Both the position numbers and the translations under genes were made by a program. From Allobosea sp. TND4EK4 (GTDB lineage Bacteria; Pseudomonadota; Alphaproteobacteria; Rhizobiales; Beijerinckiaceae), in the NCBI RefSeq assembly GCF_900156025.1, contig NZ_FTMO01000003.1, positions 1 through 64,000 on the forward strand: a stretch of 64,000 bases of DNA, written 5' to 3'. A model generated the notes under the pieces. It ran no database searches, was not told the origin of the DNA, and saw only the letters and a program-made list of their open reading frames with translations. Below, one piece after another: positions 26,854 through 35,234 of the stretch (within the stretch, counting starts at the first letter, position 1; each line of letters starts with the position of its first letter).

Positions 26854-27438
26854 CTAACTCGCTTCCTCGATCCTCCAAGGACCCTCCATACGCGGAGTCA
26901 GCACCCTGGTCAGATGGGATGCGATCGAGCGAGCTTCTTCGTGCCGGTAGACAAGTACGAAAATGCAATCCGCTCCGCGATCTGCGATCTCGTGAACGAG
27001 CACACTGGATACCGGTGTGTCCAAGGTCGCTAGCGCACGCGCATCGAGGCGGTGCCACGGGAGCGAATCCTTCACGTAATATGTGCGATGTACGCTAAGG
27101 GCGCGAAATACGTCGTCCCGGCTGGTCCCTGGGAGATCGAAGCGGATCAACTGCCGAAGATCCACAGCTGAAGCGGGCTTCCGTTCGCTGATCAGGTTTC
27201 TCAGCATGGGACCGTTCATCGATTCCATCGATACGATCAGCACCGTGGGACCCACAGGCTTGTCGTCAAAGGGCAACGATAGCTGCCAATCCTTGGGTAT
27301 CGACGTCACGTCGATTGTTCGCCGAGGACCTTTTGCCGCTAGGCGCACTCCATCTGTAGGCTTCTCAGCCTTTTCCGTCTCAGCGCGCTGCCCAGCAGGC
27401 TGATGGTTGGGGACGATATAAAGGTGCGGACGGCTCAC
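26854..27438 (-). CDS. Unknown protein coupled to the deaminase gene
   Basis: This 194-aa protein shows no family I recognise. It starts inside the last codons of the deaminase gene (4-bp overlap), so it is translated with it and probably works with it. The middle has alternating hydrophobic strands (TVLIVSMESMNGPMLRNLI; SVLVHEIADRGADCIFVLVY) compatible with a small alpha/beta fold. No membrane segment is visible. It could be a regulator, inhibitor or accessory subunit of the deaminase. Confidence 0.6.
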   Translation of the reverse strand: MSRPHLYIVPNHQPAGQRAETEKAEKPTDGVRLAAKGPRRTIDVTSIPKDWQLSLPFDDKPVGPTVLIVSMESMNGPMLRNLISERKPASAVDLRQLIRFDLPGTSRDDVFRALSVHRTYYVKDSLPWHRLDARALATLDTPVSSVLVHEIADRGADCIFVLVYRHEEARSIASHLTRVLTPRMEGPWRIEEAS

Positions 27439-29078
27439 GATTCGCTCAGTTTCGCTTCGAGCTGAGGGTACGATAGCGTGAACGCCCCCCAGCCGTCACC
27501 CCAGCCAGGTGGGGTCATTTTCATTTCGCCACTGACTTTGTCCTTCAGCTCCCAGGTCTTCTCGAAGGCGCGCTCATAAAGACGGGGAGCCACTCCGTTG
27601 AATGGGCGAAACAGCACACGCCCCTCTGCCGGCGGCTCCGTGAGCTTTCGCTCTTCGGCAATTGAAATCCTCTCGGGAGGGTTCCAGTTGTCAGCGTCCA
27701 CCTCAATGGCGTCGCAGTGCAGCTTCAATGCCAGGCTCTTCGGATAGGGCTCAATGTACTGAACCTCCGAGACACCGGCGCCGACGATATGCCGAGCGCA
27801 ATAGTGGCAAGGGAAGGTAGTTACGAACAGCCGCGTACCGGTCGTGGACACTCCGACGCGCCCCGCAGAGAGGACTGCATCCATCTCGGCATGAACCGCG
27901 CGGCTGAACTCGATCAGGGAGCCCAAGCGTGTCTTCCGAATGCGTGCTGCGAGGTCGAACTTGTCCGACACATCCTTCAGCTCCGGAAGCTGTTCAATTA
28001 GCTCCTCGACGATCGCATTCTGCTCCTGATTGTTGCTGCAGACCCCTCGGCTGAACGCGCACCGATCGTCGTGGGGCGGGAACTTCGAAGCGAAATGCTC
28101 GCCATAGACACCGCCTCCGGCCCGAGGCACCTCGTTCGTACCGGTTGCCACGACAGTGCCGCCCTCATCGATCAGGGCCGCGCCAACCTGGCGGGAGAGG
28201 CAGGCGCTCCTCACCCGCGCCGAATGCGCGTGGTGCATCGCAGTCTCTTCAATGGTGGGTCGTATCAACTTCTCATGTGTGACGATGTTGATCAGGCGCC
28301 CCAGCCCCTCGTCGAGCAGCTGCTGCTCGTCCTTCGGATCCGACTTCGTATTGTCTACGAAGAAATCCGCCTGATGAAAGGCGTCACCCACGTGCTGCCC
28401 ATGCTTATTGTCGACGTCGTCGGCGTCCCGCTTGATGAACTCCCGAGCTTGCGACGCGAATTTGTCTTGGAGCCTCTGCGGGTCCGTGAAGTACTTTCCC
28501 AGCACGCGACGCTCGCGCTCACTTTCCTGGCAGACGACGCCAATCAAGGCGAATGACTGACCGTAGGTACGGCGAAGCAGCTGGATTTCAGCGGGGTGAC
28601 GGATGGAGTCGATCAGATAGGCCCGCTTTCCATCGTCCGGCTCGATTACAAGTCCCGGATTATAGGGGATCTTCATCGCTGATGCCCGCGCTTCTGCAAT
28701 TCGTCCGATGACCGCTCGCGCCACCGAAGCCTTGTCCGCCTTTCGCATCTGGTCACCCAGATCCTGCATCGTGGTGACGTTCGCCAAAGTCTTGTCATCA
28801 CCCTGCGGGTACGGGAGCGACTGCCTGGCTGCCCATTCACGGATGAGGTCACTCGCCTTGATCGTAATTGGCTCGTATCTCGACGCCTCCAGAGCTCGCC
28901 TCAAGGAATCGATGACGCGCGAACTGCCCGCACCGACTGGCCCGACGACGGCGAAAAACACCTCGTTCGAACGAGCCTTCTTGATGATCGATTCTGAATC
29001 GACACCCGTCGGCGATGATGTGGCTTTTCCCGGCTTTATAGCTGCGACGTTCACCCAGGCCCCCCAAGGTTGATGCAA
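27435..29078 (-). CDS. Anti-phage dCTP/dCMP deaminase, AvcD-like
   Basis: This 547-aa protein joins an N-terminal kinase-like P-loop domain (FFAVVGPVGAGSSRVIDSLR, Gly46-Arg54) to a C-terminal zinc-dependent cytidine/dCMP deaminase domain. The deaminase motifs are HAE at 396-398 in SRAVHAEMDAVLS and PCHYC at 423-427 in FVTTFPCHYCARH. This two-domain layout is that of the antiphage deoxycytidylate deaminases (AvcD of Vibrio and the dCTP deaminases described by the Sorek group). Those destroy the dC nucleotide pool on infection. The Walker A Lys/Ser pattern is unusual (GAGSS). A coupled downstream gene is a feature I do not recall from the described two-part systems. Confidence 0.85.
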   Translation of the reverse strand: MHQPWGAWVNVAAIKPGKATSSPTGVDSESIIKKARSNEVFFAVVGPVGAGSSRVIDSLRRALEASRYEPITIKASDLIREWAARQSLPYPQGDDKTLANVTTMQDLGDQMRKADKASVARAVIGRIAEARASAMKIPYNPGLVIEPDDGKRAYLIDSIRHPAEIQLLRRTYGQSFALIGVVCQESERERRVLGKYFTDPQRLQDKFASQAREFIKRDADDVDNKHGQHVGDAFHQADFFVDNTKSDPKDEQQLLDEGLGRLINIVTHEKLIRPTIEETAMHHAHSARVRSACLSRQVGAALIDEGGTVVATGTNEVPRAGGGVYGEHFASKFPPHDDRCAFSRGVCSNNQEQNAIVEELIEQLPELKDVSDKFDLAARIRKTRLGSLIEFSRAVHAEMDAVLSAGRVGVSTTGTRLFVTTFPCHYCARHIVGAGVSEVQYIEPYPKSLALKLHCDAIEVDADNWNPPERISIAEERKLTEPPAEGRVLFRPFNGVAPRLYERAFEKTWELKDKVSGEMKMTPPGWGDGWGAFTLSYPQLEAKLSES

Positions 29079-29332
29079 TCCGGATCTGCCGAAGGATTAG
29101 TCCCACATTGGAAAGGATCCATCGAGCGGCTCCGGGCCTTGGTCCACAGCTGGCATGCATGAACCTTGGACTGACGTGAAGGACGGCCAGCCGATCCAAA
29201 TTTCTCCGGCACGCGTTAAGGCATGCTAACGATCATAAATCTTCCGCCGCTGTTCATACCCCGGATTGCACGGAACGGAGTTTCCGTGGATTGAACCGAA
29301 TTCCAAATGGAGTCGGGCGGTTGCTGTGCCCT

Positions 29333-31459
29333 CTACTTTTTAGAAAAGTCTATTTGCAATCTGTCTCGATAGACCCCGATACGCTTGCTGGCACGGTCGA
29401 CGACATCGTCGTAGAAGAGGGTTTCAGCGTAAAGTTCACCGAGAATTCGTCCGCTTTCGGGATCCTGTAGATCGCTCGTTTGGAAATAGCTGCGTCCTGA
29501 GGCGAATTTCTTCCAGCCAAGCATCCCAAGCGGATCCAGCGTGTCACCGATGAGATATCCATAGAACTTCTTCAGGCGGCCGTTCGACTTGGCCGCGAGC
29601 AGGTGGGCGTAGCGAGATAGATCGCCAACGTGCTCGTCCATGCTGACGCCCGGAGCTTTGAACTCGATGATGATCGCCGAGCCCTCCTTCCCGAAGATTG
29701 CAATGTCCGGCCGCTTGGCACCGTACTCCTGCGTGCGGCGGCGTAGCGTCGCGGCCATCTCGGCGTCGATGCCGGCATCGAACAGTTTCTCACCCTCTTT
29801 CCACTCGATCTGAGCTAGCGGCTTATCCGACGCGATGTAGTCGTAGTATTGGTATTCCTCACTCAGCAGCCAAATGTCATGATCTGACGTATCGTGACTG
29901 TCTCGCTTCATAGGGAAGAAGATGCTGTGGATGATCTGCTCGTCCTTGCGGCGCTGGCCATCCGGAATGGCCTGCATCGCGAGCCCACGCTTGCATGCCA
30001 AGCCGAGGATTTCGACGATGGCGGCTCGCCGCACCACGAGCTGCGACAGGTTGGCCATGTCGAACGTCTTGAGCGACGAAGTGTACTTCCAAGACAGTTC
30101 GTGGATCTTGTGTCTGAATTCGGAGGTGTGCGGTTCGGCACTCTCAATTTCTGCCCTGAGGTCGAAAATCTCCGCTGTGTCGGCGATTATGCGCTCCTGA
30201 TATTTCTTCAGGACGCGCTCCGCGACAGTTTTCGCGCTGTCTCCATAGACAACTCTAGTATCGGTGTCGGTCAGCATTGCCGGAAGGACCCCGAACTTGT
30301 CGGTCACGTCCTTGATGACGTCGTCCTTGCTCCATCCAGAAGGCGTTACCATCTCCTCGATGATTGGGTCGATCTGGTCGAAGATGCCAGCGAAGGACAC
30401 TGTCCCATCCGTGAAGAGATCCGCGACCGGAATCTCCTCGGGGATGTCGTCGAAGCCGTCGCGCTGCTCATTTACGCGCCTGTCGAGGAGCTCGCCCTCG
30501 ACCAGCACGATGTGGTGAAACCCCTCGATCGGGCGGTTCTGCTCCGCGACCGTGCGCAGGTAGCGTCTGGTAATATCGAGCACGGGCGACGATCGTGCGC
30601 AGAATGAGATGGCGTTGCGCGGCAGGTCGTACATTTCTGCATCGAGCCGGTAGTGCGAGAGGGTAAATCTCTTCTTCTTCCCTAGTGGGCGGCCAGACTG
30701 GGGATCCCGCTCCTCCACCTCCGCCGGCTTGACTGCCGTGACCTGCGGAAGGTCGGCGGCGCTCAGGCTGCTCCGTTCGACGCGGTCCTTGGGATACCGC
30801 GTTTCGAACTTGATCACGAACTCGCCAAGCTGCGTCTTGAGGCCGACGAGCCTCTGCAGGAAAGCCACCAGCATATTGCGCCGCATATTTTTCGCCGAGA
30901 AGACCTCGCCCAGCGGCTCTGATTTGTAGAGGCGCGTGCGGGGCGCCTGTTTGAGGCCTTCGAGCTGGATTGTGGTGCCGATCTCGTCCGCCCTGCCGTC
31001 GGTCACCTTGAAGTCGGATAGGTCAATCTTCTTCCTTCCCGCTGCGAACGGCAATGTGCGGGTGTGGAAGACCTCGCCACTACGGTAGGTACTGCGGATT
31101 CCTACGCGCTCGAAATGGTGGAAATACTGGATGCGGCCGGCCCCCTTGCACTTGCCTATGCCGGCAATCGAGAGGTCGTCCTTGTAAGACGTGTCCTTTG
31201 TGAGGAAGGCGTCGGTTTGATCATCTCCGAAGCCACAGCCATTGTCGGTGCAAGCGATCGAGATGTCTGCTCCATCGCCAAAAAGTCCGGATACAGTAAT
31301 TTCGACCTTTATCGAAATTTCGAGACTACGCTTCGTGGGGTCGAGATGCTGCCTGATCAGAAAGGCGTCGATCGAATTGGAAATCAGTTCTTCAAGGACG
31401 ACGTAACCGTCGGCGCTGATCTTGGTATTTTTCAAGCTTCCGCGAATGTCGAGCGTCAT
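29333..31459 (-). CDS. MORC-like GHKL ATPase fused to a PD-(D/E)XK nuclease domain
   Basis: This 708-aa protein starts with a GHKL ATPase domain. The N-box is EELISNSIDA with Glu24 and Asn28. The G1 motif is DNGCGFG at 72-78 and the lid motif is GIGKCKGAG at 100-108. A coiled middle part follows. Near the C-terminus Asp585 in RPDIAIFG and Glu599/Lys601 in AIIIEFKAPG form a PD-(D/E)XK nuclease signature. Prokaryotic MORC-type ATPases with nuclease or methylase partners are known from restriction-like contexts. The protein probably senses or clamps DNA and cuts it in an ATP-dependent way. It lies 254 bp upstream of the deaminase gene, same strand. Confidence 0.8.
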   Translation of the reverse strand: MTLDIRGSLKNTKISADGYVVLEELISNSIDAFLIRQHLDPTKRSLEISIKVEITVSGLFGDGADISIACTDNGCGFGDDQTDAFLTKDTSYKDDLSIAGIGKCKGAGRIQYFHHFERVGIRSTYRSGEVFHTRTLPFAAGRKKIDLSDFKVTDGRADEIGTTIQLEGLKQAPRTRLYKSEPLGEVFSAKNMRRNMLVAFLQRLVGLKTQLGEFVIKFETRYPKDRVERSSLSAADLPQVTAVKPAEVEERDPQSGRPLGKKKRFTLSHYRLDAEMYDLPRNAISFCARSSPVLDITRRYLRTVAEQNRPIEGFHHIVLVEGELLDRRVNEQRDGFDDIPEEIPVADLFTDGTVSFAGIFDQIDPIIEEMVTPSGWSKDDVIKDVTDKFGVLPAMLTDTDTRVVYGDSAKTVAERVLKKYQERIIADTAEIFDLRAEIESAEPHTSEFRHKIHELSWKYTSSLKTFDMANLSQLVVRRAAIVEILGLACKRGLAMQAIPDGQRRKDEQIIHSIFFPMKRDSHDTSDHDIWLLSEEYQYYDYIASDKPLAQIEWKEGEKLFDAGIDAEMAATLRRRTQEYGAKRPDIAIFGKEGSAIIIEFKAPGVSMDEHVGDLSRYAHLLAAKSNGRLKKFYGYLIGDTLDPLGMLGWKKFASGRSYFQTSDLQDPESGRILGELYAETLFYDDVVDRASKRIGVYRDRLQIDFSKK

Positions 31460-31602
31460 CTGTATCCGTCGGAAGTTGCATGTTGGGCGGAGATTCCTGG
31501 AGGAGCCTCCCCTTGGAAGTCAAGACGATTTCCGACGGGACCGCGTCGGACGTGGCAAATCCATGGGCCACCTTGGACCGTCGGGGGCTGCTGCATCTAC
31601 AA

Positions 31603-31620
31603 TGCCGGAAAGCGGACGCT
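31603..31620 (+). repeat. Dispersed intergenic repeat, 3' half (copy D)
   Basis: TGCCGGAAAGCGGACGCT matches the right half of copies A to C. The left half is only weakly recognisable (GGACCGTCGG). It lies in the 195-bp gap between the helicase and the GHKL-nuclease gene. Confidence 0.55.
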
Positions 31621-31654
31621 CCTCGCGTCAGCTACGGGCCAACTGCCGACGTGT

Positions 31655-33724
31655 CTACCGCCACATCCCGCGCATCTTGGCGCGGACATCGACCTTGGCG
31701 CCGCTTGAAGACATTCGTGCCTCGCCTGCTGGCGTCACGGGCCAGGCGACGCGCTCGAACTGCCCTAGTAGGCTGTTGGAGATGAAGCGCGTCCGGTTGG
31801 CATAGACGTGGCGGTCGCCGGTCGCGGATTGGCCATGGATGAAGAAGCGCTGCGGCACGACGAGGCGGAGGTCGTCCTTCGCGCGTGTCATGGCGACATA
31901 GAGCAGGCGCCGCTCCTCTTCTAGCTCGTCCTGTGACCCGGCGCCCAGGTCGATCGGAATGCAGCCATCGACGGCGTTCATCACGAAGACGGAGGTCCAT
32001 TCCTGGCCTTTCGCCGAATGTATCGTCGAGAGGATGAGGTAGTCCTCGTCGAGATGCGGCACGCCGGGCTGGTCGCTGGTCGCATCGGGCGGATCAAGCG
32101 TCAGCTCGGTCAGGAAGCGTTCCCGCGAGGGATAGCCGCCGGCGATCTGTTCGAGTTGCACGAGGTCGGCCTGACGCGTCGCCGCATCCTCGTGGACGCG
32201 CTCCAGATGCGGCTCGTACCAGCGTCGCGCCCGCTCGATCTCGCCGGGCCAGCCGGCCTTGCCGGACCGCAGCTCGGCGATGGCCTTGACGAAGTCGGTC
32301 CAGTCATCGCGGCAGCGCGGGGGAGCGGGCGCATCCGCCAGCGCCTCCAGCGGCGATGCTGCTTGAGCGAGATGGTCGAGCACGCGCTGTGCCGAGGTCG
32401 GGCCAACGCCTGTCATCAGCTGGAGGACACGGAATCCGGCGACCTTGTCGCGCGGATTCTCGACGAAGCGCAGCAGCGCGAGCAAGTCTTTGATATGGGC
32501 GCTGTCGAGGAACTTCAGGCCCCCGAATTTGACGAAGGGGATGTTGCGGCGGGTCAGCTCGATTTCGAGAGGACCACTGTGATGGGAGGCCCGGAACAGC
32601 ACGGCCTGCTGCTTCAGCATCGATCCGCCCTCACGGTTCTGCAGCACCGTCTCGGCGATGAAGCGGGCCTGATCGGCTTCGTCGCGGACATGGACGAGCT
32701 GTGGCGCAGCCCCGGTCGCGCGATCCGTCCAGAGGTTCTTCGTGAAGCGCTCCGAGGCGAGATCGATCACCGCGTTGGCCGCCGACAAGATCGCGCTGGT
32801 CGAGCGGTAGTTCTGGTCGAGGGTGATGATCTCCGCTGGCGGTGCGAAGGCTGCCGGAAAGTCGAGGATGTTTCGCACCGTCGCGGCCCGGAAGGAATAG
32901 ATCGACTGCGCGTCGTCCCCGACGACCGTCAGGCCGCGGCCATCAGGCTTCAACGCCAGCAGGATCGAGGATTGAAGGCGGTTGGTGTCCTGGTACTCGT
33001 CGACCATGACATGGTCGAAGCGTGAGCCGATGTCGGCGGCGATCTCCGGGTCGGTCATGGCCTGCGCCCAGTAGAGCAGCAGGTCGTCGTAATCGAGGAC
33101 GTTCTGGCTCTGCTTGGCCTCGACATAGGCCGCGAAGAGCTCTTTGAGCTCGGTCGCCCAGGCGACGCACCAGGGATAGGACCGGCCCAGAACCTCCTCG
33201 ATCGGCTGCTCTGCGTTCACGCAGCGGGAATAGATCGCGAGGCACGTCCCCTTGGTCGGAAAGCGCGCCTCGGTCTTCGAGAAGCCCAGCTGGTGCCGAA
33301 CCAGGTTCATCTGGTCGGCCGAGTCTTCCCGGTCATGGATGGTGAAGGCAGGATCGAGCCCAAGCTGATCTGCGCAATCCCGCAGAAGCCGCGCTCCGAT
33401 GCCGTGGAACGTGCCGGCCCAGGTCAGCGCATCAGCCAGGACGCCGGCCCCGTCACCGAGAACCTTGCGGGCAATCCGCTCGACGCGCTTGGCCATCTCC
33501 GAGGCGGCCCGGCGCGAAAAGGTCATCAACAGGATGCGGCGCGGATCGGCGCCGCTGACCATGAGATGCGCGACGCGGTGCGCCAGCGTGTTGGTCTTGC
33601 CCGAACCCGCGCCCGCAATCACCAGCAGCGGCGAGGCCGCGGCCGAGCCGACGCCATGGATGACGGCGCGGCGCTGCGCCGGATTGAGCGTGTCGAGATA
33701 GCTGATCGGGGCGATGACGTTCAT
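31655..33724 (-). CDS. UvrD/Rep-family superfamily 1 DNA helicase
   Basis: This 689-aa helicase unwinds DNA 3' to 5'. Its motifs are in canonical order: Walker A AGAGSGKT at 37-44; motif Ia LLMTFSRRAASEM; motif II MVDEYQDTN; motif III VGDDAQSIYSFR; motif IV LDQNYRST; motif V STIHSAKGQEW; motif VI LLYVAMTRAKDDL. It lacks the C-terminal extension of housekeeping UvrD and is a bit short, like accessory helicases on mobile elements. It is the first gene in the minus-strand series with the GHKL-nuclease and deaminase, so a role with them in defence is possible but not shown. Confidence 0.9.
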   Translation of the reverse strand: MNVIAPISYLDTLNPAQRRAVIHGVGSAAASPLLVIAGAGSGKTNTLAHRVAHLMVSGADPRRILLMTFSRRAASEMAKRVERIARKVLGDGAGVLADALTWAGTFHGIGARLLRDCADQLGLDPAFTIHDREDSADQMNLVRHQLGFSKTEARFPTKGTCLAIYSRCVNAEQPIEEVLGRSYPWCVAWATELKELFAAYVEAKQSQNVLDYDDLLLYWAQAMTDPEIAADIGSRFDHVMVDEYQDTNRLQSSILLALKPDGRGLTVVGDDAQSIYSFRAATVRNILDFPAAFAPPAEIITLDQNYRSTSAILSAANAVIDLASERFTKNLWTDRATGAAPQLVHVRDEADQARFIAETVLQNREGGSMLKQQAVLFRASHHSGPLEIELTRRNIPFVKFGGLKFLDSAHIKDLLALLRFVENPRDKVAGFRVLQLMTGVGPTSAQRVLDHLAQAASPLEALADAPAPPRCRDDWTDFVKAIAELRSGKAGWPGEIERARRWYEPHLERVHEDAATRQADLVQLEQIAGGYPSRERFLTELTLDPPDATSDQPGVPHLDEDYLILSTIHSAKGQEWTSVFVMNAVDGCIPIDLGAGSQDELEEERRLLYVAMTRAKDDLRLVVPQRFFIHGQSATGDRHVYANRTRFISNSLLGQFERVAWPVTPAGEARMSSSGAKVDVRAKMRGMWR

Positions 33725-33875
33725 GACGGCGTTCTGTTCGACACGATTCGTCCTCGCTTGCCATGTCGGATGACAGGCCGACGTCAGCAGCCTGGCGCGC
33801 AGCGCTGCTGACCCCAGGCACGCTCGCTCACCAAACGCCTAGCGGTGCAGGCCCGCTTGACTCCGGCCCGTCATC

Positions 33876-33890
33876 GTTCTCATTCTGTTC
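33876..33890 (+). promoter_or_regulatory. LexA (SOS) box, alphaproteobacterial type
   Basis: GTTCTCATTCTGTTC is an exact GTTC-N7-GTTC match, the known LexA operator of Alphaproteobacteria. It ends 21 bp before the ATG of the 33912 gene and is followed by TTATAA, a possible -10 element. It should place the downstream cassette, which holds a UmuD-like protein and possibly the SOS-associated peptidase, under DNA-damage control. Confidence 0.8.
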
Positions 33891-33911
33891 TTATAACCGA
33901 GAGCGCAACCG

Positions 33912-34142
33912 ATGTCAGCCCAGCCAGCAAACCAACCCGCAGAGGATACCACGCTCGACGCCGAGGTGACCGGCATCGTCACGGACTTGCTGGAGGAGCA
34001 CGGCTCGGAAACGGCGGCGCTGCGCGCCCTCGCGCATGATTTCGTCATCCTGCTGGCGGACGCGGATCGGTCGGTTTCGCGGGGCTACCTGCGGGGCCTG
34101 TTCTCGCAGGGCGCGCGTCCGGTTCCGGAGAAGGACGCATGA
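33912..34142 (+). CDS. Small protein of unknown function, first gene of SOS cassette
   Basis: This 76-aa acidic protein (VTGIVTDLLEEHGSETAALRALAHDF; SRGYLRGLFSQG) lies right after the LexA box and overlaps the next gene by 4 bp (ATGA). No family is recognised. It is predicted mostly helical and could be a small regulator or partner of the chimeric UmuD-like protein. Confidence 0.7.
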   Translation: MSAQPANQPAEDTTLDAEVTGIVTDLLEEHGSETAALRALAHDFVILLADADRSVSRGYLRGLFSQGARPVPEKDA

Positions 34143-34672
34143 GCCCGGGTCCGCTCCAGATGTCGCCGGCGCTGCTGGGATCGCCGATCTACCTGCCGGT
34201 CTTCCTCAAGGCGGTCCGTGCCGGTTTTCCATCGCCGGCGGACGACTACCTTGACGCGCCGATCGATCTGTCACGAACCCTGATTCAGAACGCACCGGCC
34301 ACCTTTATCGTGACGGTGGCGGGCAACAGCGCCGTCGATGTCGGTATCTTTGACGGCTCCGGTCGTGGGAGTTGCGGCATGAATGCCTTCGTCCATCAGG
34401 TCGAGATCAAGCTGCCCGAGGCCGAGGCGCCCGAGCGTCTGCGGCGCATCGAGAGTTGGTGTGGGGACTGGGAGATTGGCTATCGCGTGCTGCACCGCCA
34501 GCCGCACTCCGAGAGCATCCGTCTGGCCTTCGAGGAACGCCGTCTCGCGCGGGCCTTCATCGGTCACTTCGGCGGTGTGCTCGTCGACGAGCGCGAGATA
34601 GAGGACGCCATGGATGCCAGCGCGGCGTCCGAGGACGTCTACGAGCGCCTGGCGCGAGAGTTCAACGCGTGA
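34139..34672 (+). CDS. UmuD-like N-terminus fused to an unknown domain
   Basis: Residues 10-73 of this 177-aa protein match UmuD/LexA-type self-cleaving proteins. They include the cleavage site Ala28-Gly29 in RAGFPSPADDYLD and the nucleophile Ser63 in VAGNSAVDVGIFDG. After residue 73 the match stops: the strand with the catalytic Lys is absent and an unrelated segment follows (FVHQVEIKLPEAEAPERL; GHFGGVLVDEREIED). The protein should not self-cleave without that Lys. It may be a deletion-born chimera, or the tail may have its own role. It is under a LexA box and overlaps both neighbours by 4 bp. Confidence 0.75.
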   Translation: MSPGPLQMSPALLGSPIYLPVFLKAVRAGFPSPADDYLDAPIDLSRTLIQNAPATFIVTVAGNSAVDVGIFDGSGRGSCGMNAFVHQVEIKLPEAEAPERLRRIESWCGDWEIGYRVLHRQPHSESIRLAFEERRLARAFIGHFGGVLVDEREIEDAMDASAASEDVYERLAREFNA

Positions 34673-35124
34673 GCGGCCGCGGCTACCCCACCACACCGGA
34701 CGGTCGCTATTTTATCGTTGCCGGCCGGCTCTGGCGATCGACCAATCCCGCGCTGCCGGAAGCTGACCGCCAGCGTCTCGTCAATGGGCTTATGGACGCC
34801 CGCCGCGCTGTGAAGGAGGCCAAGGCCGGAAGTGGGGACCTGAAGGCTGCCAGGGCTGCGGTCGACGCGGCGAAAGTCGCGCTCGGGGAACGGGGTCCGG
34901 TCTGGTGGGACGATGGCGCGCCCGACTATAATCGGCATCTGGCCAAGAACACGCCCTACGCCCAATCGGCCGCCGCCCTGAAGCGGTTACCTACGACTCG
35001 GATTCAGGGCGGCCGATCTTGCTCTGGCCGGGAACGAGGCCCGTCCGCTTCGCCACCTGTCGGACGACACGGACCCAAAAATCCGCAGCAGCGTTGTCGT
35101 CCTGATCGACTGCAAGCCGTTTGA
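34669..35124 (+). CDS. Unknown protein, tail possibly altered
   Basis: This 151-aa protein begins at GTG 34669, overlapping the previous stop. Residues 5-105 (PDGRYFIVAGRLWRSTNPALP; RRAVKEAKAG; ALGERGPVWWDDGAPDYNRH) resemble a short conserved protein seen beside Y-family polymerase and SOS genes in Rhizobiales, by recollection. After NTPYA the composition becomes Arg/Ser/Pro-rich (GGRSCSGRERGPSASP), which looks like read-through into sequence not originally coding in this frame. A frameshift or small deletion near 34970 is likely. Function unknown. Confidence 0.65.
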   Translation: MSGRGYPTTPDGRYFIVAGRLWRSTNPALPEADRQRLVNGLMDARRAVKEAKAGSGDLKAARAAVDAAKVALGERGPVWWDDGAPDYNRHLAKNTPYAQSAAALKRLPTTRIQGGRSCSGRERGPSASPPVGRHGPKNPQQRCRPDRLQAV

Positions 35125-35234
35125 TGGCCTTGGCCGTTTAATAGCCGGCGCCACCCTCGTTCTCGACGAGTCGGGTTGCCTCGGCGTCGACGAGAGCCTG
35201 ATAGTCGCGGCGGCGAGAGAGCCAGGAGAAGAGC

